Positions 7,399 through 14,592 of a stretch of DNA of 20,561 nt are shown in pieces. The DNA is from CAYMOV01 sp964392085 (GTDB taxonomy: Bacteria > Oederibacteriota > Muellerivitia > Muellerivitales > Muellerivitaceae). Location: the NCBI GenBank assembly GCA_964392085.1, contig CAYMOV010000040.1:1-20561 (forward strand), in the 5' to 3' direction. The notes under the pieces are model-generated. The model was not told the DNA's origin. It did no database searches and saw only the letters and a program-made list of their open reading frames with translations. The stretch's first letter is position 1. Every line of letters starts with the position of its first letter. A program made the translations under genes and the position numbers.

Positions 7399-8171
7399 CG
7401 AAGGACCTGCGCATCGAACTGGAAAAGGGCCGGGGCCCCCAAGGGATGCTGTTGCTCCACGGTTTGACGGGTACCCCGGGGGAAGTCCTTCCCTTGGCGG
7501 AATACCTCTCCCGCCGATCCGTCCGGGTTTTGGTCCCTTGGTTGCCCGGGCACGGCACCAATCCCTCGGACCTGGCCCGGACCCATTGGACGGACTGGGC
7601 CCAAACGGCGCTCCAAGCCTATGACCACTTGGCCCGGCGTTGCCGGAAGGTCTTCGTGGGTGGGCTTTCCATGGGGGCGCTCCTGTCCCTCCTGGTCGGA
7701 TTGGAACGGCCGACGGCCGGGGTGGTCTCGATGGCGGCCCCCATCGACATCCAGGATTTTCGTTTCCGGGGCCTGGCCTTCTTCCGCTTTTTCCAGTGGT
7801 GGACCGGGCAACTCCGGGGAGGGGTGCGGAATCCCCAAGGTCCGGTCCACGTGACCTATCCCACCTGTCCAACCTCCAGCCTCTATGAGATGAAAAAGTT
7901 GGCCGACGGCGTGAGGGCCCGCCTGGGTTCCTTTTCGCGGCCCCTTCTGATCCTCCAGGGGCGGAGGGATTCCATGGTTCCCCCGGACAACGCCGAAAGG
8001 CTTTGGGCATTGGCGGGAACGCCCCACAAGTCCCTTCATTATTTGGACCGTTCCGATCACGTGCTCCCCTTGGACTATGACCAAGCGGAGGTTTTTCATA
8101 GGGTTCATCGTTTTCTCCAAACGGGCGGGAAAGCTCGGGGGACTGGAAAGCGGTTCAACGGCCCGGTTTAA
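7395..8171 (+). CDS. alpha/beta hydrolase, Est30-like carboxylesterase
   Basis: The 258-residue cytoplasmic serine hydrolase resembles small carboxylesterases/monoacylglycerol lipases. The oxyanion region is LLLHGLTGTPGE (20-30), the nucleophile elbow GLSMG gives Ser92, the acid is Asp192 in LQGRRDSMVPP and the base is His222 in DRSDHVLPLD, a complete catalytic triad. The cap segment (about 120-165) is short. Substrates are probably acyl esters, but the exact one cannot be told from sequence. It overlaps the GAF membrane gene by 4 nt (ATGA), so the two are very likely made together and may work on the same membrane-related process. No hydrophobic export signal is seen. Confidence 0.85.
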   Translation: MTKDLRIELEKGRGPQGMLLLHGLTGTPGEVLPLAEYLSRRSVRVLVPWLPGHGTNPSDLARTHWTDWAQTALQAYDHLARRCRKVFVGGLSMGALLSLLVGLERPTAGVVSMAAPIDIQDFRFRGLAFFRFFQWWTGQLRGGVRNPQGPVHVTYPTCPTSSLYEMKKLADGVRARLGSFSRPLLILQGRRDSMVPPDNAERLWALAGTPHKSLHYLDRSDHVLPLDYDQAEVFHRVHRFLQTGGKARGTGKRFNGPV

Positions 8172-8179
8172 GGTTTTAA

Positions 8180-8209
8180 TTGACGTCTACCCGCCCCCCT
8201 GCGTATCTT
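8180..8209 (+). promoter_or_regulatory. promoter of the M23 peptidase gene
   Basis: TTGACG at 8180-8185 and TATCTT at 8204-8209 are separated by 18 bp, a fair sigma70-type pair. Transcription would begin near 8216, which favours the ATG at 8238 as the start codon over the TTG at 8208, because the latter would lie inside the -10 box. Confidence 0.5.
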
Positions 8210-8237
8210 GATCCTCGGGCCCCCTGGGTCCAAACCC

Positions 8238-9155
8238 ATGAAAAACAACCTCCAAACCTACCTAAAACGTAAAGTCACCTTCATGTTCGTCCCCCATGAG
8301 GGCGGTAAACCGGTCCATGTCAAATTCCAACTGCCGCTGCTTCACGTGACCGTCCTGGTCCTGGTGGCCATCCTGGGATGGGCCCTTTGGATCGAAAGCC
8401 AAGACGTCCGTGACGCCGAATTGTTGGCCCAGGCCCGACGGATGAAGGAACAGATGGAGGACATCCAACGGGAGATGAGGGACAACCGGGCTTCTTTGGA
8501 GCGCATGGCCAAACTGGACGCCCAATTCCGACAGGTCCTCCGGCTTAAGAACGCCCGCAAGATGGCCTCGCTCCCCCCGTTGGGCGGCCCCACCGAGGAG
8601 GATTCGGAACAGCTCACCCAACTCCTCAAGGAAAAGGACACGGAGTTCCTCGACAAGATCTCCTTGGGTCTGAAGGCCATGAACCAGGAGGCCCTCCGCC
8701 GCGAGGCCTCGTTCCGGGAAATCCAGGTCCAGATCGACCACCAACGGTCGGTGATCGCCAGCACGCCCTCCATTTGGCCGGTGAAGGGCTGGATCACCTC
8801 CGGGTTCGGAAAACGCATGTCGCCCTTGACCGGAGAACCCGGACGCCATATGGGCGTGGACATCGCCAACGAGACCAACACCCCGATCCGGGCCACGGCC
8901 GATGGGATGGTGACCTATGCCGGTTGGGAAGGCGGGTACGGCCGATTGGTGGTCCTCGAGCATGGTTACGGTTTCAGCACCCGGTATGGGCATTGCTCGC
9001 GGCTCAACGTGAAGGTCGGGGATGAGGTCAAACAGGGTCAGGTCATCGGGTATATCGGTTCCACGGGCAATTCCACGGGAAGCCATTGCCATTACGAGGT
9101 CCGGATCCACGGCATGGCGGTGGACCCCATGAAGTACCTGCCGGTCCTCAACTGA
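8238..9155 (+). CDS. membrane-anchored M23 family metallopeptidase
   Basis: This 305-residue peptidoglycan endopeptidase has one N-terminal membrane anchor (about 36-52), a long coiled coil (about 57-170) and a C-terminal LytM/M23 domain (about 180-300). Zinc ligands are present: H204 and D208 in RHMGVD, and the HxH motif in GSHCHYEV (H283, H285), with H252 in RYGHCS as the other active-site histidine. All catalytic residues are intact, so it should be an active enzyme cleaving peptide cross-links. It likely faces the periplasm. The bactofilin gene follows, an arrangement known from Helicobacter (Csd1/CcmA) and Hyphomonas (LmdC), where the pair controls cell shape. The ATG is chosen because the only earlier in-frame start overlaps the promoter. 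Confidence 0.92.
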   Translation: MKNNLQTYLKRKVTFMFVPHEGGKPVHVKFQLPLLHVTVLVLVAILGWALWIESQDVRDAELLAQARRMKEQMEDIQREMRDNRASLERMAKLDAQFRQVLRLKNARKMASLPPLGGPTEEDSEQLTQLLKEKDTEFLDKISLGLKAMNQEALRREASFREIQVQIDHQRSVIASTPSIWPVKGWITSGFGKRMSPLTGEPGRHMGVDIANETNTPIRATADGMVTYAGWEGGYGRLVVLEHGYGFSTRYGHCSRLNVKVGDEVKQGQVIGYIGSTGNSTGSHCHYEVRIHGMAVDPMKYLPVLN

Positions 9156-9173
9156 CAACGGCAGCGGTCGGGA

Positions 9174-9190
9174 CCATGCCCTTGGCATGG
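9174..9190 (+). terminator. hairpin after the M23 gene
   Basis: CCATGCC (9174-9180), loop CTT, GGCATGG (9184-9190) form a perfect 7-bp stem starting 19 nt after the peptidase stop. There is no T-run, so it may be a weak terminator or a 3' stabilising structure. A second pairing, GAGCC (9205-9209) with GGCTC (9225-9229), follows. Confidence 0.4.
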
Positions 9191-9310
9191 CACATGCCAA
9201 TCGAGAGCCTCGGTTTGTGACCTCGGCTCGGCATGCAGTCAATTGACGTGAAAATCGAATTCCTTCTTCGGCCGTTCAGAAATGAATAGAGAAAATCATG
9301 GGGGTGGGAT

Positions 9311-9703
9311 ATGGGGTTCATGGGATTCGGCGATTCCAAGGGCATGGGCCCGGTGGACACCTTAATCGGCCCCGGCGCGTCCTTCCGCGGCAACATCACC
9401 TCCAAACTTACGGTGCATGTGGATGGGGAAGTGATCGGGAACATCACGACCGAGGACGGGTTGATCATCGGGGAGAAGGGTGTGGTCCGTGGAACCCTGA
9501 CGGGACGGGTCCTCGTGGTTTCCGGCAAGGTGAAGGGCAACCTCAACGGGCTCACCCGGATCGAGATCACCTCCTCCGGGGAAGTGATCGGCGACCTTTC
9601 CACGCCGGACCTTTCCGTCGAGAATGGGGCGGTTTTTGTGGGGTCCAGCCATATGGAAGAGGCGGCGAAAATCGTGGAGATATCCAGGGCCGCCCGGGAA
9701 TAA
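9311..9703 (+). CDS. bactofilin (polymer-forming cytoskeletal protein)
   Basis: The 130-residue product is nearly all one bactofilin (DUF583) domain. After a glycine-rich tail (1-13) come repeated short strands with the hydrophobic/glycine rhythm of a right-handed beta-helix: DTLIGPGASFRGNI, VHVDGEVIGNI, LIIGEKGVVRGTL, VLVVSGKVKGNL, IEITSSGEVIGDL, LSVENGAVFVGSS. Bactofilins polymerise into filaments at the membrane and recruit cell-wall enzymes. The gene follows the M23 peptidase by 155 nt, so joint action in cell shape is likely. The start at 9311 follows a G-rich ribosome site (GGGGGTGGG). The earlier ATG at 9298 is in another frame (its frame differs by 13 nt). Confidence 0.93.
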   Translation: MGFMGFGDSKGMGPVDTLIGPGASFRGNITSKLTVHVDGEVIGNITTEDGLIIGEKGVVRGTLTGRVLVVSGKVKGNLNGLTRIEITSSGEVIGDLSTPDLSVENGAVFVGSSHMEEAAKIVEISRAARE

Positions 9704-9847
9704 GCCCCAACGGGTGGGTCACGAGGCTTCCTAAGAATCCCAAATCGGATAACCGTTTTAATCCTTGCGTGTTTTAGGCGGCGGATTCATGAGGTTTTAC
9801 CCCGGCCCCTTCATTTATCCCTTCCTATAGTGGACAATGACGTTCAC

Positions 9848-11017
9848 ATGAAACCGAAGCATCCACCCCAACCCCTCTATTTCGACAACGCCGCCACGAC
9901 CCGACGGAAGCCCCCCGCGGTCTATAAGGCCGTGGCCGATTTCGCCGAGAACCTCGGCGTCTCCAACGGCCGGGGCGCCTACCGGCTCGGGGTGGAGGCC
10001 AATGCCCTGGTGTTCGAGGCCCGGCAGGCGCTGGCCCAGCTCCTCGGCATCCCCCGGTCCGACCGGTTGGTGTTCACCAAGAACGCGACTGAGGCGGTGA
10101 ACGCGGCCCTTAAGGGTTTCCTAAAGTCGGGGGACCACGTGGTGGTATCCGGCCTGGAACACAACGCCGTGGTGCGCCCCTTGAACCGACTCAAGGCCGA
10201 GCGGGGGATCGAATGGACCTCGGTGACGGCCTCCGAATCGGGGCGGATGAACCCCTACGATTTCGAGGCGGCGATCCTACCCAAGACGAAGCTGGTCTGC
10301 TTGGCCCACGCCTCCAATGTCTTGGGCACGTTGGCCCCGGCCGAGGAGGTCGGGGAGATCTGCCGGCGGAAGGGCGTGGCCTTCCTGCTGGACGCGGCCC
10401 AGACCGCCGGGTCGGTGCCGATCGACGTGAAAAAATTGAACGTGGATTTCCTTTGCGTCACCGGGCACAAGGGCCTCATGGGCCCAACGGGGACCGGCGC
10501 CCTGGCGGTCTCGCCGCGCTTCGACCCGGCTTCCCTGATCGAGGGAGGCACCGGGTCCAACAGCGACCTGGAGGAACAACCGGGGTTCTGGCCCGACAAG
10601 TTCGAGGCCGGAACCCAGAACCTTTGGGGCTTGGCGGGACTCCGGGCATCCGCGCAGTTCCTCCTCAAGCAGGGGGTCGAGGCGGTCCGCAAGAAGGAGG
10701 AGGCCCTCACCGCGCGCTTCCTTGAGGGCATCGCCGGGATCCCGGGGCTCCGCGCCTACGGCCTGCCCGTCGGGTCCAAGGACCGGGTGGCGGTGGTGTC
10801 CCTCAACCTGGAAGGGCGCGACCCGGCCGAAGTGGCCTACGCCCTCGACGAGAACTGGGGGGTCATGGTCCGGGCGGGGCTCCATTGCGCGCCCCTCGCC
10901 CACAAGACCCTGGGGACCTTCCCCCAGGGCACGGTGCGGTTCTCCTTCGGGTACTACAACACCGAATCCGAGATCGACAAGGCCGTAAGGGCCCTCCGTG
11001 AGGTGGCAAAGGCCTAA
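9848..11017 (+). CDS. cysteine desulfurase family protein (class V aminotransferase fold)
   Basis: The 389-residue PLP enzyme removes sulfur from cysteine, passing it as a persulfide. Family marks (numbered from 9848) are YFDNAATT at the N-terminus, LEHNAVVRP with H105 stacking on PLP, LLDAAQTAGS with D182, TGHKGLMGPTGTG with PLP lysine K208, and RAGLHCAPL with the catalytic C347. It resembles the NifS/SufS-like group often annotated simply as cysteine desulfurase family. mnmA follows 322 nt downstream; MnmA needs such a sulfur donor, and in Bacillus subtilis YrvO is encoded beside mnmA in the same way, so sulfur supply for tRNA thiolation is the best inference. A GTG at 9830 is an alternative start (6 residues longer), but it overlaps a TATAGT -10-like box at 9826-9831. 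No ribosome site is visible for either. Confidence 0.9.
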   Translation: MKPKHPPQPLYFDNAATTRRKPPAVYKAVADFAENLGVSNGRGAYRLGVEANALVFEARQALAQLLGIPRSDRLVFTKNATEAVNAALKGFLKSGDHVVVSGLEHNAVVRPLNRLKAERGIEWTSVTASESGRMNPYDFEAAILPKTKLVCLAHASNVLGTLAPAEEVGEICRRKGVAFLLDAAQTAGSVPIDVKKLNVDFLCVTGHKGLMGPTGTGALAVSPRFDPASLIEGGTGSNSDLEEQPGFWPDKFEAGTQNLWGLAGLRASAQFLLKQGVEAVRKKEEALTARFLEGIAGIPGLRAYGLPVGSKDRVAVVSLNLEGRDPAEVAYALDENWGVMVRAGLHCAPLAHKTLGTFPQGTVRFSFGYYNTESEIDKAVRALREVAKA

Positions 11018-11030
11018 ATTCGGGACAGGG

Positions 11031-11336
11031 GCACAAAGACACAGTGTCATTGGACTAACCGAAACAACGTAAGCAGACCAACGTACTTCTTCACCACAAA
11101 GACGCCTGTTTCAGCTTGAAGCGGTTGGTCTTGGTGGCCCTGTGACTCTGTGGTGCAATTGGGTTTTCCTAATCAAAGAGTCGGGCTGTTGCCATCACTG
11201 AGTCCCTGTGTCTCTGTGGTGGAATTGGGTTGAATTTTTTGCCGCGAAACTCTGCGGTGAGGTTGTCCTTGCTTTTGGATGTTGGATTAAATCCTTTATC
11301 CCAGTGTCCCTGTGACTCTGTGGTGGAATTGGGTTT
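11031..11336. repeat. cluster of dispersed repeats upstream of mnmA
   Basis: This 322-nt gap (11018-11339) has no gene. It holds three near-identical copies of a ~28-bp unit beginning CCCTGTGACTCTGTGGTG and ending AATTGGGTT, at 11138-11166, 11204-11231 and 11308-11336. A shorter copy in the opposite direction lies at 11031-11048 (GCACAAAGACACAGTG), and related fragments at 11091-11102 (TCACCACAAAGA) and near 11248-11263. Unit spacing is uneven (66 and 104 nt), which argues against a CRISPR array. The third copy ends 3 nt before the mnmA start codon. No transposase or terminator is seen. Confidence 0.75.
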
Positions 11337-11339
11337 CCG

Positions 11340-12467
11340 TTGAAGATCGGCGTGGCCATGAGCGGCGGGGTGGACTCCTCCACCGTGCTCGCGCTCCTGA
11401 AGGAACAGGGGAACGAGACGGTGGGGCTCACCCTCAAGATCCTCCCCTGCGAGATCTCCCGGGCCGAGAACGGCGCGGTGGCCGTGGTGCAGGTGGAGCC
11501 TTCGGGCCAGCGCTGCTGCTCGGTGCAGGATATCGCCGACGCCCGGGACACCGCGGTCAAGTTCGGCGCGCCGCACTCCGTGGTGGAGGGCCTCGACGTT
11601 TTCCGCGCCAACGTGGTCGAGGGGTTCCTCGACGGCTACGCCCGGGGATTGACCCCGAACCCCTGCGTGGAGTGCAACCCCCACGCGAAACTGCCCCTGC
11701 TCCTGAAGCGGGCCCTGGAGATGGGCTGCGAGAAGATGGCCACGGGCCATTACGCGCGCGTGGCGTTCAACGAGACCACCGGCCGGTGGAACCTGCTCAA
11801 GGCCTTCGACGGCGCCAAGGACCAGACCTACTACCTCTATAAGCTTCCCCAAAGGATGCTGGCCCACCTGGTGTTTCCCCTGGGCGGGATCACCAAGCCC
11901 GAGGTGCGCGGGAAGGCGCGGGCCTTCGGCATCGCCGCGGCCGAGAAGCCCGAGAGCATGGAGATCTGCTTCGTCACCCATGGAACCTACCGGGATTTCG
12001 TGCGGCAACACCGCCCGGAGGCCTTCAAGCCCGGGGAGATCCAGGACCTGGACGGCCGGGTGTTGGGGCGCCACGACGGCGTGGCCAACTACACCATCGG
12101 CCAACGCAAGGGGCTGGACCTGTCGGGGGGGCCTTGGTTCGTCCTATCCCTGGACCCCGACTCGGCGAGGGTGGTCGTGGGAAGGGACGAGGACACCCTT
12201 TGCCCCGAATTCACGGTGGGGGACGTTCTCTGGTCCTCCTGGGTGGGCTTGGAGGAGCCGAGGCGTTGCGGCGTGAAGATCCGTTACCGTTCCCCCGAGG
12301 CCCCGGCCACCCTCTATCCCCTTCCGGACGGATCGGTCCGGGTGGTGCCCGACGAGCCGGTTCGGGCGGTGGCCCCCGGCCAGTCCGCGGTGTTCTATGA
12401 CGGCGATGCGGTCGCGGGCGGGGGCATTCTCCAGCGGCCCGCCTCAAAGCAGATCCACCCCCCCTGA
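11340..12467 (+). CDS. mnmA: tRNA-specific 2-thiouridylase MnmA
   Basis: The 375-residue enzyme thiolates U34 of tRNA-Lys, -Glu and -Gln using ATP and a persulfide sulfur carrier. The PP-loop SGGVDSS is at residues 8-14. The two catalytic cysteines are C109 in NPCVECN and C210 in ESMEICFV, both present. DQTYYLY (161-167) and NYTIGQRKGL are further family motifs, and the C-terminal half carries the MnmA beta-barrel domains. The TTG at 11340 is the only possible start: the frame upstream reaches a stop (11313-11315) with no other start codon, and the protein begins directly with the conserved KIGVAMSGG. The ribosome site is weak and made by a dispersed repeat. A cysteine desulfurase lies upstream. 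An intrinsic terminator follows. Confidence 0.95.
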   Translation: MKIGVAMSGGVDSSTVLALLKEQGNETVGLTLKILPCEISRAENGAVAVVQVEPSGQRCCSVQDIADARDTAVKFGAPHSVVEGLDVFRANVVEGFLDGYARGLTPNPCVECNPHAKLPLLLKRALEMGCEKMATGHYARVAFNETTGRWNLLKAFDGAKDQTYYLYKLPQRMLAHLVFPLGGITKPEVRGKARAFGIAAAEKPESMEICFVTHGTYRDFVRQHRPEAFKPGEIQDLDGRVLGRHDGVANYTIGQRKGLDLSGGPWFVLSLDPDSARVVVGRDEDTLCPEFTVGDVLWSSWVGLEEPRRCGVKIRYRSPEAPATLYPLPDGSVRVVPDEPVRAVAPGQSAVFYDGDAVAGGGILQRPASKQIHPP

Positions 12468-12479
12468 ATGGCCTGTCCG

Positions 12480-12503
12480 GGCGGCCTCGGGGCCGCCTGT
12501 TTT
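12480..12503 (+). terminator. intrinsic terminator of mnmA
   Basis: GGCGGCC (12480-12486), loop TCGG, GGCCGCC (12491-12497) form a 7-bp GC stem followed by TGTTTT (12498-12503). It begins 13 nt after the mnmA stop codon. This is the clearest textbook terminator in the window, although its T-run is short. Confidence 0.75.
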
Positions 12504-12506
12504 GGC

Positions 12507-12534
12507 TTGGACGGGAAACGATTGTAGGTATAAT
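12507..12534 (+). promoter_or_regulatory. promoter of the small exported protein (leaderless)
   Basis: TTGGAC (12507-12512), a 16-bp spacer and a perfect TATAAT (12529-12534) form a good sigma70-type promoter just after the mnmA terminator. The predicted transcription start (about 12541) coincides with the ATG at 12542, so the mRNA would be leaderless. The ATG at 12533 overlaps the -10 box and is therefore rejected as start. Confidence 0.7.
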
Positions 12535-12541
12535 GCCAGCC

Positions 12542-13105
12542 ATGAAATGGGTCTCTTCCTCATCCGCCAAGGTCCTCTGCGTCCTTTTGGTCCTCACGGC
12601 GGCCCACCTGTCCCTCCCGGCCTTCGTGCCACAGGCCCACGCCCTCTATTTTGAGGACGATGTCGATTCCAACCCTCCCGAGGACCGGGTCGAGCGCCCA
12701 AAGGGCGGTTTTTTCCTCTTCAAGTGGATCCATAGCCTCACCCACAGTTCCACCCGTCGGGAAGCCGCCGCGCTTGAGAACCGGGACAAGGGTCCCGGCG
12801 TGAACGGGGGCCGGAAGGCCGTGGTTTTGGTCACCTCGGGCATCGTGGGCATGACCATCGGCTTGGCCGTCTCCTCCTCGATCAAGAACCCCGGTAACCG
12901 GGCCCGGAGCAATTTCATCGGCGGATCCCTGGGGCTTTGCGGAGGATTCGGCATCGGGGCCCTCATCATGCCGGGGGATTACCAAGTGGATCCCCAGGCC
13001 CTGGGCGAATACCACTATCGGGTCGCCCTCCTGGACGATCCCGCGCAATCGAAGACCCAAGCCGCCTTCCACCCCACGCCCGTTCTCGCTTCCCTCATCT
13101 TTTAA
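12542..13105 (+). CDS. small exported or membrane protein of unknown function
   Basis: I do not recognise this 187-residue protein. From the chosen ATG it has a signal-peptide-like N-terminus (hydrophobic to about residue 28, possible cleavage after QAHA), then an acidic/proline stretch (EDDVDSNPPEDR). A pair of glycine-rich hydrophobic segments follows, at about 89-111 (VLVTSGIVGMTIGLAVSSS) and about 121-139 (FIGGSLGLCGGFGIGALIM). These resemble a glycine-zipper hairpin in a membrane. The tail is polar. If the signal is cleaved it could be an outer- or inner-membrane protein with a two-helix insert. It is flanked by the mnmA terminator and its own promoter, and the next gene starts 120 nt later, so it is probably a single-gene unit. 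The open frame, codon use and promoter make it a real gene. Confidence 0.7.
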   Translation: MKWVSSSSAKVLCVLLVLTAAHLSLPAFVPQAHALYFEDDVDSNPPEDRVERPKGGFFLFKWIHSLTHSSTRREAAALENRDKGPGVNGGRKAVVLVTSGIVGMTIGLAVSSSIKNPGNRARSNFIGGSLGLCGGFGIGALIMPGDYQVDPQALGEYHYRVALLDDPAQSKTQAAFHPTPVLASLIF

Positions 13106-13225
13106 CCCACCCCGGACGCCCCTGACGTATGGGCGGCTGAGCCTCGGCTATTTCCCGAAAACCCCACGGACAACCCAAGCCCCTCGGCCATTGGGTATCC
13201 GATCCGACTTGATTTGGAGCCTCCC

Positions 13226-14416
13226 TTGCCGCAATACGTGATCGTCGAATTGAAACCGAAGGAAGAGCACCGTCCCCTGGCGGGGCACCCCTGGGTATTC
13301 GCCAATGAGGTGCGGGACATCCAGGGCCACCTGTCGCCGGGGAGCCTGGTGGAGGTCCGGACCCGCAAGGGCCAGTTCGTGGGGCGCGGGGTCGCGAACC
13401 CCGCCTCGAAGATCCTGGTGCGGCTCCTCACCCACGATCCCAAGGTGCAGGTGGACAACGGCTTGATCCGCCAGCGGGTGCTCTCGGCGGTGGCGGCCCG
13501 GCAGCCCCTCAAGACCCGGTACGCCACCGACGGCCTCCGAATCCTCTTCGGCGAGGCCGACGGCCTGCCGGGCATCGTGGTGGATACTTTCGGCGATACC
13601 GCGGTGCTGTCCTGCCATTCGGCCGGCCTCGTGCCGTTCCTCCCGGAAATCATGGACGCCTTAGTGGCCTGCGGTTACCCCCATATCTACGAGCGAAGCG
13701 CCGGGGACAGCCGTCAAAAGGAAGGACTGGCCGACGCCCAGCTTTGGCGGATGGGGGAGCGCGGCTTTCCCTTGGAGTTCACCGAGGGCAAGGCCAAGTT
13801 TTTCGTTTACCCCGATAAGGGACAAAAGACGGGTTTCTACCTGGACTTCCGCCTGGCCCGCCGTTGGTTCGCGGACCTGTCCGTGGGCCGCAAGGTCCTG
13901 GATGCCTTCTGTTACGCCGGCGCCTCCTCGGTGCAGGCCGCCCTCGCCGGGGCCGAGTCGGTGACGAGCGTGGATTCCTCCGCCGAGGCCCTGGCGGAGG
14001 CCGAGGCCAACGCCAAGGCCAACGGCGTGGCCGACCGAATCGTGTTCGAGCGGCAGGACGCCTTCAAGCTGTGGGGCCCCTGGAAGCGCGAAGGCCGTTC
14101 GTTCGACGGCATCCTCTTGGACCCTCCGCCCATCGCCCGGAGCGTGCACGACCTTCCCCAGGGCAAACAGGCGCTGTCCCGCCTGACGACGGGCGCCCTC
14201 TCCCTGCTCAACCCCGGCGGTTTCCTGATCGTGGCTTCCTGCTCACACCACCTCGGTTGGCCGGCTTTGGAGAACTCGGTGCGCGAGGCCATCGAGGAAT
14301 CGGGGCGGTCCTTCAAGGTCCTGGACCGGATCCACCAGCCCGAGGACCATCCCGTATTGCTGTCGGTGCCGGAAACCGAGTACCTGCGGTGTTTGGTATT
14401 GAAGGAAATGGCTTAA
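13226..14416 (+). CDS. class I SAM-dependent rRNA methyltransferase, RlmI-like
   Basis: The 396-residue product has the RlmI/YccW layout: an N-terminal PUA domain (about 3-75; GHPWVFANEV is typical), a linker domain and a C-terminal Rossmann methyltransferase domain (from about 200). Marks are KGQKTGFYLDFR, the SAM-binding motif KVLDAFCYAGASSVQAA, an acidic SAM contact in SVDSSAEAL, and the catalytic LDPPPIARS followed by SCSHH near the end. RlmI makes 5-methylcytosine in 23S rRNA; this substrate is inferred, not shown. Two TTG starts exist. The one at 13226 is preferred because GGAG lies 6 nt before it (13216-13219); the TTG at 13214 would overlap that site. Confidence 0.88.
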   Translation: MPQYVIVELKPKEEHRPLAGHPWVFANEVRDIQGHLSPGSLVEVRTRKGQFVGRGVANPASKILVRLLTHDPKVQVDNGLIRQRVLSAVAARQPLKTRYATDGLRILFGEADGLPGIVVDTFGDTAVLSCHSAGLVPFLPEIMDALVACGYPHIYERSAGDSRQKEGLADAQLWRMGERGFPLEFTEGKAKFFVYPDKGQKTGFYLDFRLARRWFADLSVGRKVLDAFCYAGASSVQAALAGAESVTSVDSSAEALAEAEANAKANGVADRIVFERQDAFKLWGPWKREGRSFDGILLDPPPIARSVHDLPQGKQALSRLTTGALSLLNPGGFLIVASCSHHLGWPALENSVREAIEESGRSFKVLDRIHQPEDHPVLLSVPETEYLRCLVLKEMA

Positions 14417-14432
14417 AAAACAAAAACATATT

Positions 14433-14473
14433 CACCACAATGAACTCCATGGACACGATGGCCTCAATGGATG
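14433..14473. repeat. short degenerate repeat between methyltransferase and epimerase
   Basis: CACCACAATGAAC is followed by three units of about 9 bp sharing ATGG (CTCCATGGA, CACGATGGC, CTCAATGGA). It resembles the CACCACAAAGA type of repeat seen upstream of mnmA. The 176-nt gap 14417-14592 otherwise shows no gene and no convincing promoter; GGAG at 14578-14581 may serve the epimerase. Confidence 0.45.
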
Positions 14474-14592
14474 TAAAACCTTCAAACCTGCCGGCACCCC
14501 ATTGGGAACACTCGGAAGGCGTTTCCGTTTAAAACCCTGAGAACGACTCGGAAGAATCCTGATACCCATACCCAGATGGAGTTGTTACCAAC

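Noticed and set aside
8208..8237. TTG at 8208 as start of the M23 gene
   Set aside because: It overlaps the predicted -10 box and adds ten residues unlike the family; the ATG at 8238 fits the promoter and the usual N-terminus.
8262..9242. 326-codon open frame on the minus strand
   Set aside because: It is opposite the M23 peptidase gene, whose catalytic motifs are intact; the antisense product has no recognisable domain or start signal.
9298..9777. Open frame starting at ATG 9298 overlapping the bactofilin gene
   Set aside because: It is in a different frame and its translation is a Gly/Arg-rich shadow, while the frame from 9311 encodes a complete bactofilin domain.
11138..11336. Repeated units that might be a CRISPR array
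   Set aside because: Only three direct copies with unequal spacing (66 and 104 nt), one inverted partial copy, and no cas gene. This fits dispersed repeats, not CRISPR.
13214..13225. TTG at 13214 as start of the methyltransferase
   Set aside because: It overlaps the GGAG site that is correctly spaced for the TTG at 13226.
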